Shown: piece by piece, positions 15,544 to 25,646 of the stretch | Layout of the letters: every line of letters starts with the position of its first letter | Position numbering within the stretch: the stretch's first letter is position 1 | From: a marine gamma proteobacterium HTCC2143 | Lineage (GTDB): Bacteria; Pseudomonadota; Gammaproteobacteria; Pseudomonadales; Dasaniaceae | Length of the DNA stretch: 64,000 bases | Reading direction: 5' to 3' | NCBI GenBank assembly: GCA_000169075.1 | Contig: AAVT01000009.1 | Coordinates: 1 to 64,000, forward strand | Position numbers and translations under genes: made by a program | The notes under the pieces: generated by a model | Databases searched by the model: none | Told to the model about the DNA's origin: nothing | What the model saw: only the letters and a program-made list of their open reading frames with translations

Positions 15544-16372
15544 TTCCGCGACGGTTGGGCTTTATAAAAGTGTGAGCGAAGCTGCTGATGATTTAGAGGT
15601 TCCATTTGTTGTCGTGGGAGCTTCTGCCAGCGATATAGTGCTGCACTATGGACACGAGGCGCAGATTCAACGAGCTACCGCTGATATTGATTTTGGTATT
15701 TAAGTACCAGATTGGTCTGCTTTTGAAGCGCTGAAGCAAAGCCTGCTGGAAGATGGTTTTAAAGAAACCCGTGCGCAGCACCGAGTAATAAGCCCTAGTG
15801 ATGTACAGGTTGATATCGTGCCATTTGGTGAGGTTGAAGACGAGGCTTCAAATATTGCATGGCCGCCTGAGGGTGATTGGGTCATGAATGTACTGGGTTT
15901 TCAGGAGGCTTGTGATAATGCCGAGATCGTACGAATTCAAGATGAGCCGCCGGTTGATATCCCGGTAGCAACGCCTGAAGGCATGGCGGTATTAAAATTG
16001 ATTGCATGGACTGACCGCGCTGCTGATATGAGGCGCAAGGATGCAAAGGATCTACTGTACCTTTTCACTACCTACGAAAAAATCCCTGCGATTAGCAATG
16101 TCCTATATGAGAATCAGGATTTGATGGAATCCTATGACTGGGATATTGAACTTGCCAGCGCCTATCAGCTAGGAATTGAAGCAGAAGATATTACTGAAGA
16201 TCAAACCTATGACGCTATTGCCAGTTTATTCGATGGAGAGCATGACTCTTTAGCAGTAGAAATGCTGGTCGAGGAAATGTGCGAACAGGTTGATCGTGAA
16301 TATGAGCGAAACGAAGCGTTAATGAATGCATTTATTGACGGGTTTCTTAACGAATCTTCTGATGAAGAATAA
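15506..16372 (+). pseudogene. AbiEii-like nucleotidyltransferase toxin, broken by one TAA
   Basis: The frame opens with an ATG inside the antitoxin gene and reads a nucleotidyltransferase start (VVVGASASDIV, then RATADIDFGI, the DID-type metal-binding motif) up to a TAA at 15701-15703. The same frame then continues without any other stop to 16372 (VPDWSAFEALKQ, VDIVPFG, then a helical C-terminus). The two pieces join naturally into one protein of about 288 residues, so a single nonsense mutation is the simplest reading. The truncated 65-residue product lacks most of the catalytic domain. The C-terminal part could be re-initiated at 15818 but would lack the active site. A sequencing error is the main alternative. 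Confidence 0.85.
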
Positions 16373-16411
16373 GTATTAGGCTCGAATAGAATTAACCAGA
16401 GAGAATTATAA

Positions 16412-18535
16412 GTGAACACAGAACAACTAAAGCAACTTGAAAAAGACCTATGGTCAGCCGCCGACAATCTACGAGCTAACAGCGATCTTAAATCGACAGA
16501 ATATGCCACGCCGGTACTCGGTCTTATATTCCTAAAATTTGCCGACAACAACTACGCCCGAGCAGAGCAAGCTATCAACAAAGAGTTTGCCAAGCTCACC
16601 GGAACACGCCGCGAAAAACCTATCGACGAAATCGCTATCGAAAAATGTGGTTTTTATCTCCCGCCTCATGCTCGCTATGACTATCTGCTTAATTTACCGG
16701 AGCAGGAAGACGCCGCGAAAAAAATAAAAGAGGCGATGCTAGATATTGAAAAATACAAACCAGAGTTGGATGGTGTGTTGCCTAAAGATGAGTACGTGCC
16801 TCTTACCCGTACAGACAAAACGATACCTGCGCAGCTATTAAAGAATTTTTCAAATATCCCTCGTGATGCCAGTGGCGATATTTTAGGTAAAATTTACGAG
16901 TACTTCCTGGGTAACTTTGCACTAGCCGAAGGGCAGGGTGGTGGTCAGTTCTTTACGCCTACCTCAGTTGTTAAGCTCATGGTTGAAATTATCGAGCCCT
17001 ATAAAGGTACGGTTTACGATCCGGCTTGTGGTTCTGGTGGTATGTTTGTGCAATCGCAACATTATGTTGAGCAGCACCGTGATGAGCTAAAGGCCCTAGG
17101 TGAATTGCATGAAGAAGATCAGCTATATGTCTACGGACAAGAAAAAACACTAGATACCGTAAAGCTAGCCAAAATGAACTTGGCAGTAAATGGTTTGCGC
17201 GGCGAAATAAAGCAAGCCAATAGTTACTCCGAAGATCCGCACAACGGGTTTGGTAAATTTGATTTTGTGATGGCTAATCCACCATTTAATGTGGATGATG
17301 TGCCGATCGCAACAGTTGAGGCCGACACACGTTTCAATACCTATGGAATACCTCGTAAAAAAACTAAAGCAAAAGCAGCCGATAAAGGTAAAGAAACCGT
17401 TCCTAATGCCAACTATCTCTGGATCAGTCTGTTTGCGACCTCCTTGAAAGATAATAGTAAAGATAGTGGTCGTGCCGCATTGGTTATGGCCAATTCTGCC
17501 TCTGATGCTCGTCATTCTGAGGCGGATATTCGTCAGAGTTTGATCGAAAACAACCTGATCTACGGTATGTTGACCCTGCCATCAAATATGTTTTATACCG
17601 TTACCTTACCTGCAACTCTATGGTTCTTTGATAAAAACAAGCAAGACGATAAGCTGCTATTTATCGATGCCAGAAATACCTTCACCCAAATCGACCGAGC
17701 TCATCGCGAATTTAACGAACAGCAAATTCACAATATCGCCATTATTAGCAAGCTTCACAAAGGAAATCGCCAAGCCTTTGTACGCTTAGTTGATAGCTAT
17801 TTTAGCCAAGGTATACAACAGCTCAGCGAAAACCAACAACATATCGCGCCTATTAGTAATCAGTTATTGGATGTGCTCGAAGACCAGAATGGCAAGCTTG
17901 CTGTAGGTGATCTGGTTAAACAATGGAAAGGCCTTAAAAAACTACAAACTGCCGTTGATAACTATTTTATCGAAGCCGATGTTTACAAAGGTAAAGACGA
18001 TTTTAACGTTAGCGAAAAAAACAAACTGCAACATAAGCTGCGTAAAAAGTTCGATCCATTTTTTGACGCTCTCCATGCTGGTCTCAAACAGCTAGATAAA
18101 ATTGTTCGCCAGCACGAAAAAGAGGTTGAACAAAAAAAGGCGAAAGCTGCCAGTGATGGAAAATCAAAGCGATTCACCGCTGACCGAGAAATCAAAAAGC
18201 TCAAGGAGGCTCTGGAATTGCTCCACAAAGAAGTCAAAATCGCCGAGAGTTATCAGAAGCATATTCACTGGCTGCAAGAACGATTTCCTAAGGCCCAATA
18301 TGAAGATGTAACAGGCTTATGTAAGTTGGCCAGTCAGGAAGGTGTGAAAGAGCAGGACTATTCTCTCAACCCTGGGCGCTATGTCGGTGTGGTAATTGAG
18401 GAAGATGGGAAGACTGAGGAAGAGTTTATCTCTGAGCTTACATCGAAGAATGATGAACTGATCGATCTAACTAATAGTGCCAATAACCTCACAAAAATAA
18501 TTCAGTCCAATATCACAACTTTAGTGGGTGAATAA
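16412..18535 (+). CDS. hsdM: Type I restriction-modification, methyltransferase subunit HsdM
   Basis: A 707-residue N6-adenine methyltransferase. The HsdM N-terminal helical domain is at residues 1-130 (LWSAADNLRAN, LGLIFLKFADN). The SAM-binding motif DPACGSGGMF lies near 205 and the catalytic NPPF motif (MANPPFNVDD) near 290. It is longer than the usual 500-520 residues because of a lysine- and glutamate-rich coiled-coil C-terminal region after about 500. The start is GTG with AGAGAG upstream. Its stop overlaps the hsdS start as TAATG, so the two are translationally coupled. With HsdS it forms the M2S methylase that protects host DNA. Confidence 0.96.
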   Translation: MNTEQLKQLEKDLWSAADNLRANSDLKSTEYATPVLGLIFLKFADNNYARAEQAINKEFAKLTGTRREKPIDEIAIEKCGFYLPPHARYDYLLNLPEQEDAAKKIKEAMLDIEKYKPELDGVLPKDEYVPLTRTDKTIPAQLLKNFSNIPRDASGDILGKIYEYFLGNFALAEGQGGGQFFTPTSVVKLMVEIIEPYKGTVYDPACGSGGMFVQSQHYVEQHRDELKALGELHEEDQLYVYGQEKTLDTVKLAKMNLAVNGLRGEIKQANSYSEDPHNGFGKFDFVMANPPFNVDDVPIATVEADTRFNTYGIPRKKTKAKAADKGKETVPNANYLWISLFATSLKDNSKDSGRAALVMANSASDARHSEADIRQSLIENNLIYGMLTLPSNMFYTVTLPATLWFFDKNKQDDKLLFIDARNTFTQIDRAHREFNEQQIHNIAIISKLHKGNRQAFVRLVDSYFSQGIQQLSENQQHIAPISNQLLDVLEDQNGKLAVGDLVKQWKGLKKLQTAVDNYFIEADVYKGKDDFNVSEKNKLQHKLRKKFDPFFDALHAGLKQLDKIVRQHEKEVEQKKAKAASDGKSKRFTADREIKKLKEALELLHKEVKIAESYQKHIHWLQERFPKAQYEDVTGLCKLASQEGVKEQDYSLNPGRYVGVVIEEDGKTEEEFISELTSKNDELIDLTNSANNLTKIIQSNITTLVGE

Positions 18536-19869
18536 TGAAAGGCTGGATTAAAAAAAATATTGGCGAACTATGTGATTCAGGTGGTGGAAAAGTCAAAACT
18601 GGTCCATTTGGTGCGCAGCTACACCAGTCTGACTACTCTTATCAAGGCACTCCAGTTGTAATGCCAACCGACATCAAGAATGGCACTATTGCTCAAGAAA
18701 GAATTGCTAGAGTTTCTGATAGCCATGTTAGCAGGTTGGCTATGCATCAGCTTTCTAAGGGGGATATTGTGTATGGCCGGCGAGGGGATATCGGCCGCCA
18801 GGCGTTAGTGAAGGAAGCTGAAAGCGGCTGGTTGTGTGGGACAGGCTGCCTGCGGATCACTCTGGGTGAATCCGAGGTAATCCCTGAATATCTGCATCTT
18901 TATCTAAAAATGCCAGAAATTATTGGTTGGATTCAAAATCAAGCTATTGGGGCCACGATGCCCAATTTAAATACATCGATACTTAGACGTGTTCCAATTC
19001 ATTTTCCGTCATCGAAAGCTACGCAGCGTAATATAGTTTCACTATCATTCGCCTACGATGACTTAATCGAAAATATTAAACGTAGAATCAATATATTGGA
19101 AAGTATGGGTGAAGAAATCTATCGAGAATGGTTTGTTCGCTTTCGGTTTCCAGGACATAAAGCTGTAGAGTTCAAAAAGGGGGTACCTAAGGATTGGGTG
19201 GTTGGAAGGGCTAGTTTGTTTTTCGAGCATGTAAAAGGGAGGTCTTATAAGAGCGAGGAAATATCTGATACCGACGATGAATCTATGCCATTTGTCACAT
19301 TGAAATCTTTCAACCGTGGTGGAGGTTACCGAAGCGATGGGCTGAAATTATATTCAGGTAAGTTTTCGTCAAGTCAGGTCGTTCATGAAGGTGATGTTGT
19401 GATGGCTGTTACAGATATGACGCAGAATAGGGAGGTTGTAGGCCGTGTGGCGCGGGTTCCTGAGATGGGGAGAAGAGGAGCGGTAATTTCATTAGATGTG
19501 ATAAAGCTTGTTCCGAAGTCAGTATCAGCGACTTATTTATATAGTTATATTAAATATTCAGGGTTTAGTCATTTCATTAAATCATTTGCAAACGGTGCTA
19601 ATGTTCTTCATTTAAAACCCGATTTAGTTACGCAGCAGGTTATTGTTGTCCCGACACAAGGCCTTCGAGAAAAATTTGAAGCCATTGTTGACCCTATTCA
19701 CGAACAAGTTGGCTTACTAAGTAAAGAGATTGATAACCTGGAAGCAACTAGAGATAGCCTATTACCTCGTCTGATTTCAGGTAAGTTGTCTGTTGAAGAA
19801 TTAGATATCCAGTTTCCACCCAGTATGTTAATTGATGCTGATAGCAGTGCTGAGCAGGGAATATATTAA
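18535..19869 (+). CDS. hsdS: Type I restriction-modification, specificity subunit HsdS
   Basis: A 444-residue specificity subunit with two target-recognition domains (about 1-165 and 215-385). Each is followed by the conserved helical spacer: ENIKRRINILESMGEEIYREWF and LSKEIDNLEATRDSLLPRLISGKL. The recognised site is bipartite in this family but cannot be read from sequence. The start overlaps the hsdM stop and its own stop overlaps the next ATG (TAATG), so hsdM, hsdS and the ATPase gene are read from one mRNA with coupled translation. Confidence 0.96.
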   Translation: MKGWIKKNIGELCDSGGGKVKTGPFGAQLHQSDYSYQGTPVVMPTDIKNGTIAQERIARVSDSHVSRLAMHQLSKGDIVYGRRGDIGRQALVKEAESGWLCGTGCLRITLGESEVIPEYLHLYLKMPEIIGWIQNQAIGATMPNLNTSILRRVPIHFPSSKATQRNIVSLSFAYDDLIENIKRRINILESMGEEIYREWFVRFRFPGHKAVEFKKGVPKDWVVGRASLFFEHVKGRSYKSEEISDTDDESMPFVTLKSFNRGGGYRSDGLKLYSGKFSSSQVVHEGDVVMAVTDMTQNREVVGRVARVPEMGRRGAVISLDVIKLVPKSVSATYLYSYIKYSGFSHFIKSFANGANVLHLKPDLVTQQVIVVPTQGLREKFEAIVDPIHEQVGLLSKEIDNLEATRDSLLPRLISGKLSVEELDIQFPPSMLIDADSSAEQGIY

Positions 19870-21428
19870 TGGCTCTAATATTTAAGAAGCTAGAATACAA
19901 TGCAAGTATTCCTAGAAAATCACTTAATACAGCATATTTGCAACCAAATAATTGGGATGACTTCCATTTTAAAACGTTATTTAAACTAACGATTTTTGAT
20001 GAGGCAGGAGAAAAGTATGATGTTGGCAATGTCAAAATAGGATATGTCAACCAAGTCGCAGGATGGACAAGCAAAAATATAGAGCCTGAATTTAAATTTT
20101 TATCCTCTGATTTCTTTTCACTAGGTCAAGACGAGGATTACTACAAAAATATTACGAAGCTAAATGGTGACGATAGGAAGCAAGTTCTCACTGCTCTTAG
20201 GGATGTTGTCTATGATGAAGGTATTCTGCAACTCTCACTTGAGCATGACGTAATGAAAACATCTTTGCTAAGAGAGGTTAGTTTGTCACTGGTTTCTGGG
20301 CCGTTTAGAAGGGTTTTAGGTGGTGGTGAGTTATTAACTGACTTTGATTTTGGGTATTCCATTGCTCAGGGTTCTCGTACTGCTGGGCTGGATATAAGCT
20401 TTAGTGTTGACCCGGATTCAAACCCTCCGACAAATATACATGTTCTAATAGGCCGGAATGGCGTAGGAAAAACACATTTACTTAATAATATGGTTAAGGC
20501 CCTGGTCGCTGAAGAGGAAAGCGAAAAAAATGTAGGTGCATTTTATTCGTTGGACAGCAATGAACGATCTCCCTTTAGTCAGCGTCAATTACAGGAGTTG
20601 TTTTCAAGTGTGGTTTCCGTAGCGTTCAGTGCGTTTGACCCCTTTGAGCCATATCCAGAACAGAAAGACAAAACCAAAGGTGTAAGATATTCTTATGTTG
20701 GATTAAAGCGTGCTACAAATCATGGAGGTAAAAAAGGAACTCCAATGAGTAGGGATATGCTTACAAAGGAGTTTCTAGAGAGCTTGTCATCTCTTATTGA
20801 TAAGGGTTACAAAGATCAGTGGATAACAACAATTAGCGGGTTAGAAGCAGATGACTTATTTAGTGATATAGATTTAGCTGGTGTTGTCAAAAAATCTTCA
20901 GCTAATGATCTAGATCCCGAAGTTAAAAAAATATTTAACAAGTTAAGTTCTGGCCATTCAATTGTTTTGTTAACACTGACAAAACTTGTGGAAAAAGTAA
21001 GGAATCAAACGCTTGTATTGCTAGATGAGCCGGAAGGTCATCTCCATCCACCACTTTTGTCTGCATTTATAAGAACATTGTCTGATTTGTTGTCACATCG
21101 TAATGGTATTGCAATTATAGCCACGCATTCACCCGTTATCTTGCAAGAAGTACCTAAGTCTTGTGTATGGAAGTTGCGCCGAACTGGGCTTGATGCCAGT
21201 GCTGAACGCCCCGAGATGGAGACTTTTGGAGAGAATGTAGGAGTTCTCACTCGGGAGGTTTTTAATTTGGAGGCAACAGAATCGGGTTATCACCAACTCC
21301 TTAAAAAGGAAATGGCCACAACAAAATCATATAAAAAAATACTTAGAAATTTCAATGGCCAACTTGGTGCAGAGGCCCGGGGTGTATTGAGAGGTTTGTT
21401 GCTAGTATCAGAAGCAGAGGAGGAGTGA
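19869..21428 (+). CDS. AAA/ABC-type ATPase, Septu PtuA-like
   Basis: A 519-residue ATPase. Walker A GRNGVGKT is at 195-202. A signature-like segment NKLSSGHSIVLL precedes Walker B (LVLLDEPEGHLHPP, near 385), and a switch His follows in IIATHSPVI. This arrangement is that of overcoming-lysogenisation/SMC-like defence ATPases such as PtuA. The first 190 residues are a non-ATPase domain I do not recognise. It lies between hsdS and an HNH nuclease gene, and the ATPase-HNH pair is the composition of the Septu phage-defence system. In Septu the ATPase senses infection and licenses the nuclease. Alternative: an RloA-like accessory ATPase of type I loci. Confidence 0.8.
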   Translation: MALIFKKLEYNASIPRKSLNTAYLQPNNWDDFHFKTLFKLTIFDEAGEKYDVGNVKIGYVNQVAGWTSKNIEPEFKFLSSDFFSLGQDEDYYKNITKLNGDDRKQVLTALRDVVYDEGILQLSLEHDVMKTSLLREVSLSLVSGPFRRVLGGGELLTDFDFGYSIAQGSRTAGLDISFSVDPDSNPPTNIHVLIGRNGVGKTHLLNNMVKALVAEEESEKNVGAFYSLDSNERSPFSQRQLQELFSSVVSVAFSAFDPFEPYPEQKDKTKGVRYSYVGLKRATNHGGKKGTPMSRDMLTKEFLESLSSLIDKGYKDQWITTISGLEADDLFSDIDLAGVVKKSSANDLDPEVKKIFNKLSSGHSIVLLTLTKLVEKVRNQTLVLLDEPEGHLHPPLLSAFIRTLSDLLSHRNGIAIIATHSPVILQEVPKSCVWKLRRTGLDASAERPEMETFGENVGVLTREVFNLEATESGYHQLLKKEMATTKSYKKILRNFNGQLGAEARGVLRGLLLVSEAEEE

Positions 21429-21431
21429 TTG

Positions 21432-22277
21432 GTGAGAATTCTTCCTAAACCTAAGCAATCGCCTAAAGCCGTATATTTAACGTGTATTAGCAAAGTAAAA
21501 AAACCTGCTCTGAAGGCAAGTTTAACATCTGTTGCAGATACTATTGATACAGATGCTACTGACTATGATGATAAGGCAGAACGGGCTCTTCTGTACTTAA
21601 TTGCAGAAAGTGATGATGTTGATGGCGTGGTCACTCAGGAGCAGATGGAGAAAGTATATACTGGCCGAATGGCTGCTAAAAAAGCACCTGGTAGAGAAAT
21701 CTATGACAAGTTAAAAGCCGCAGCGCCTCATGGTGTTTGTCCTTTTTGTGCCCAGCGCTCTGTTAAAACGTTAGATCATTATTTGCCTAAGGCCGAATTT
21801 CCTTCTCTCGTAGTGGTTCCATTTAACCTAATTCCATCTTGTTCCGACTGTAATAAGGTTAAGTCCTCTAAAGTGGCTGATTCTGCAGACAAACAAATAT
21901 TGCATCCATATTATGACGATGTTACTGCTCATCAATGGCTTATTGCCGCAGTAAACGAAACCACACCAGCTGCTTTTTCATTTGATGTCATGAATGTTCA
22001 GGCCTTTGACCAAATGCTAAATTCAAGAATAGAACATCATTTTGATTTGCTGGAATTGGCTGAGTTATATTCTTCGAAGGCTGGTGTTTTACTTGAAGAT
22101 ATTAGATATCGGCTTGAAGAGCTCTATAGAGTGGGCGGTAAGGTTGAAGTACATAATTATCTAGCTGAAGAACAAAGTTCACGTCGCCGGAATAATATCA
22201 ATTCATGGCAAACGGCTACTTATCAAGCTATGGCTGAAAGTGACTGGTTTTGTGATGGTGGATTTAGGGGGATTTAA
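21432..22277 (+). CDS. HNH nuclease, Septu PtuB-like
   Basis: About 281 residues. GTG 21432 is chosen because GAGGAG lies about 9 bases upstream; a TTG at 21429 directly follows the ATPase stop. Counting from that TTG, the HNH zinc-finger nuclease core has C104-x2-C107, D116-H117, N133 and C138-x2-C141 (CPFC, LDHYLPK, NLIPSCSDCN). The rest is helical. With the preceding ATPase it forms a Septu-type module; the nuclease is expected to cut DNA or nucleic acid once activated. The gene sits 22 bases before hsdR. Confidence 0.85.
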   Translation: MRILPKPKQSPKAVYLTCISKVKKPALKASLTSVADTIDTDATDYDDKAERALLYLIAESDDVDGVVTQEQMEKVYTGRMAAKKAPGREIYDKLKAAAPHGVCPFCAQRSVKTLDHYLPKAEFPSLVVVPFNLIPSCSDCNKVKSSKVADSADKQILHPYYDDVTAHQWLIAAVNETTPAAFSFDVMNVQAFDQMLNSRIEHHFDLLELAELYSSKAGVLLEDIRYRLEELYRVGGKVEVHNYLAEEQSSRRRNNINSWQTATYQAMAESDWFCDGGFRGI

Positions 22278-22299
22278 TAAATAGGTAAGGGATTTGATT

Positions 22300-25200
22300 G
22301 TGGCAAAAAACTTTATTTCAGAAGATGATATTGAGCTGGCCGTTTTGCAGCGTCTTGCGGGTGATTTCGGCTTTGAGCAGCTAAATTGCTTTACTGCAAA
22401 GGCTGAAGATATTAATGACAAATCTAATCGGTCTGATAAGCGTGATGTCATTTTTTCTGATCGATTGCTGGCAGCATGTATAAAGTTAAACCCTATTATT
22501 CCTCAGCTTGTTATCGAGCAGCAAGTTATCCCTAAGATAATGGATCGCCGTACTACAATGAGCCCGATTGCGGCTAACCGTGAATTGGATGGTCTAATTC
22601 GTGATGGTGTGCCTGTGGAGTTTGATGATGAAGGGGGTGCGAAGCAGCATGAAACTGTGCGGTTGATAGATTATGACTGCCAGGAGAATAATCAATATCT
22701 AGCTGTCTCACAATTATGGATTAAGTCCTTAGGCCAGGCCCCTAAAGCGGGTTATCGAAGACCAGACGTTATTTTGTATGTTAATGGCCTGCCATTAGTC
22801 TTTATTGAGTTAAAAAACTCTAATGTTAAATTGCGTTCTGCTTATGACGATAACCTCTTTAATTATAAGCATGACATTCCTCAGTTATTTCACTGCAACG
22901 CCTTTTGCCTATTGTCTAATGCGATTTCAACCAAAGTGGGTAGCTTTACTGCTGGTTGGGAGCATTTCTTTACCTGGTTGCGAATTGATAATGAAAAAGA
23001 ATCGGTAAACCGTGAACAGATAAAGGAAGAGGGGACTAGTTTAGAGTATGCCGTAGCGGGTCTTTGTCAGCCCCGTAAGTTGTTAGATTACGTAGAGAGC
23101 TTTATTTTATACCATAAGGAGACGAGCAAGATTATTGCTCAAAATCATCAGTTTATTGGTGTAAATAGCGCATTTACTCGATTTTTAAAGCGTGATGAGA
23201 ATGAAGGAAAGCTTGGGGTTTTTTGGCACACTCAGGGTTCTGGTAAAAGTTTCTCTATGATCTTTTATGCTCGTAAGATTTTTAGAAAAATAACAGGTAA
23301 TTTTAGCTTTGTCGTAGTTACAGACCGAACTGATTTAGATAGCCAAATTTATCGAAATTTTCTAAATACAGGCACGGTAAAAGAGAAAGATGCTGCGCAA
23401 CCAGCGAACGCAGAGGAAATGCGTAAGTTCCTTGGTCAGAATAAGAAGGTGGTATTTACGCTTATTCAGAAATTCCGTTATGACAAGGGTAAGAAATACC
23501 CGCGCTTGTTCGACCCTGAAAAAGAGAAGCGTGAGGTGATTGTCATGGTGGATGAGGCTCACCGTACACAGTATAAATCGCTTGCTGAGAATATGCGTGA
23601 GGGATTAAAAGGCGCTCATTTTCTTGCTTTTACGGGTACGCCTTTATTGGGTAAAGAACGTAAAACGAGTAGCTGGTTTGGTGATTATGTATCTGAATAT
23701 AATTTTCAGCAGGCTATGGATGATGAGGCCACAGTTCCACTGTTCTATGAAAAGCGCGTGCCCGAGGTTTTAATTCAGAATGACGATCTTGGTGAAGAGT
23801 TTTATGAGTTACTGGAAGATGAAAGCCTTGATGATGCTCAGCAAGAAAAGCTTGAGAAGAAGTTCGCTAAGGAGATGGAAGTTATTAAGCGAGATGATCG
23901 CTTAGATAAGATCGCTAAAGATATTGTTTATCACTTTCCACGTCGAGGTTATTTGGGAAAAGGGATGGTTGTATCCCTTGATAAATTTACCGCTGTAAAA
24001 ATGTACGACAAGGTACAGGCTCACTGGAAAGAAGAGATAAAACGACTGCGAGGTCTAGTTAAACAATCGAAGAATGATATTGAGAGAGCTCGTTTTAAAA
24101 AAATCATTAATTATATGAAATCTGTTGAAATGGCAGTGGTGATTAGTGATCCAAAATCGGATGAAGAGAGGTTTGATAAGGCGGGACTAGATATAAAGCC
24201 CCATGTAAAAAGATTAGAGCAGCTGGATGAGCATGGTCATGACGTAGAGTTTAATTTTAAGGACCCTGAGCACCCGCTTCAGTTAGCTTTTGTTTGTGCC
24301 ATGTGGCTCACCGGTTTTGATGCCCCGACTATTTCTACGCTCTATCTCGATAAGCCAATGAAAGATCATACGCTTATGCAGACTATTGCTCGGGCAAATC
24401 GAGTGGCCTCGCATAAAATCAAGGGTTATAGCGGCGAATTTATTGAAAAGAAAAACGGTGATCTGGTTGATTACTACAATGTTTTTCGCAATATTAAGAA
24501 AGCCCTAAATGACTATGCTCAAGGGGATGAAGATAATGAAAAACCGCCAGTACAGGAAAAATCTGAATTATTTGTTTTACTTGATGAGGCTATTGAGCAG
24601 GCGGTAGTGTTCTGTTCGGGCCATGATATTGATCTCCAATCAATCGTTGATGAAGGGGATATCTTTAAGAATGTTGCTAAATTTGAGCAATATGCAGATA
24701 CCTTGTTGAGTTTAGACGAGTGGCGTAAATCCTTTTACGTCTATGACAACACAATTTCAGGACTCTATGAGGCTTGTAAGCCTGAAATATTTAATCAGCC
24801 TCCTAGGCAGTTAATAGCAGTAATTCAATACCTGCGCGGTGTCATCGATATGCATGTTGAGCAAGCAGACATTGATGAGATAAGCCAAAAAATATCCGAG
24901 TTATTAGATGAAAGTGTAGTGGTGGATAATGCTGAGCAGTTTGCGATTAAAGAGCATCAGGCCGAATATAGAATTGTACAAACCGGTAAAACCTGGGATC
25001 TGAGCAAGATTGATTTTGATAAGCTCAGAGAGGATTTTGCAGAAGCACAGCACAAGAATATCGAAATTTCTGATTTGCGTGTATTTATTGAAAATAAGCT
25101 TCAGCTAATGATGGAGCAAAATCATACAAGAGTAGATTTTGCACAAAGGCTACAAGAGATAATCGATAAATATAACTCTGGAGGCTCATCGACTGAAAAC

Positions 25201-25578
25201 TACATGGAAGACTTAGTGGCGTTTACTGAGGCGATGAAAGAGGAAGATGAGCGCCATGTCGTTGAGGGACTAACTCAAGATGAGCAAGAACTCTATGATA
25301 CGTTGAAGAAGGAAAAACTAACAAAGGCTGATAAACAAAGTGTAAAACTTGCAGCTAAGCACCTGATAACCCGCTTGCTAGATGAGCATCCAAAGGTTTT
25401 GGTTCAGGACTGGTGGAAGGATGGGCAAACGCAACGTAAGGTTAAAGCGGCTGTAGAAGAGGTTTTAGATAAAGACCTGCCAGATTCTTATGATCGCATC
25501 ACATTTAAAGAAAAGTCAGATAATGTCTTTGAGTTGATAGTTGATTTTGCAGCGAATGGGAAGAAGTGGGTGGCGTGA
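22300..25578 (+). CDS. hsdR: Type I restriction-modification, restriction/translocase subunit HsdR
   Basis: About 1092 residues. GTG 22300 fits AAGGG 8 bases upstream better than the TTG at 22294. The N-terminal PD-(D/E)xK nuclease has Asp158, Glu172 and Lys174 (RRPDVIL, FIELKN; numbering from the TTG). The SF2 translocase follows: Walker A in TQGSGKSF, DEAH in VDEAHRTQ, motif III in FTGTPL, and motif VI in QTIARANRV. A long helical C-terminal domain mediates docking to the methylase. It pumps DNA and cuts far from unmethylated sites. It is separated from hsdM-hsdS by the ATPase-HNH pair. Confidence 0.95.
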   Translation: MAKNFISEDDIELAVLQRLAGDFGFEQLNCFTAKAEDINDKSNRSDKRDVIFSDRLLAACIKLNPIIPQLVIEQQVIPKIMDRRTTMSPIAANRELDGLIRDGVPVEFDDEGGAKQHETVRLIDYDCQENNQYLAVSQLWIKSLGQAPKAGYRRPDVILYVNGLPLVFIELKNSNVKLRSAYDDNLFNYKHDIPQLFHCNAFCLLSNAISTKVGSFTAGWEHFFTWLRIDNEKESVNREQIKEEGTSLEYAVAGLCQPRKLLDYVESFILYHKETSKIIAQNHQFIGVNSAFTRFLKRDENEGKLGVFWHTQGSGKSFSMIFYARKIFRKITGNFSFVVVTDRTDLDSQIYRNFLNTGTVKEKDAAQPANAEEMRKFLGQNKKVVFTLIQKFRYDKGKKYPRLFDPEKEKREVIVMVDEAHRTQYKSLAENMREGLKGAHFLAFTGTPLLGKERKTSSWFGDYVSEYNFQQAMDDEATVPLFYEKRVPEVLIQNDDLGEEFYELLEDESLDDAQQEKLEKKFAKEMEVIKRDDRLDKIAKDIVYHFPRRGYLGKGMVVSLDKFTAVKMYDKVQAHWKEEIKRLRGLVKQSKNDIERARFKKIINYMKSVEMAVVISDPKSDEERFDKAGLDIKPHVKRLEQLDEHGHDVEFNFKDPEHPLQLAFVCAMWLTGFDAPTISTLYLDKPMKDHTLMQTIARANRVASHKIKGYSGEFIEKKNGDLVDYYNVFRNIKKALNDYAQGDEDNEKPPVQEKSELFVLLDEAIEQAVVFCSGHDIDLQSIVDEGDIFKNVAKFEQYADTLLSLDEWRKSFYVYDNTISGLYEACKPEIFNQPPRQLIAVIQYLRGVIDMHVEQADIDEISQKISELLDESVVVDNAEQFAIKEHQAEYRIVQTGKTWDLSKIDFDKLREDFAEAQHKNIEISDLRVFIENKLQLMMEQNHTRVDFAQRLQEIIDKYNSGGSSTENYMEDLVAFTEAMKEEDERHVVEGLTQDEQELYDTLKKEKLTKADKQSVKLAAKHLITRLLDEHPKVLVQDWWKDGQTQRKVKAAVEEVLDKDLPDSYDRITFKEKSDNVFELIVDFAANGKKWVA

Positions 25579-25646
25579 CTTTTTATATTTAAATATTGTA
25601 AAACTTAAGTTTTCTTAGTGTGTACTTAATAATTATGGATAATTAT

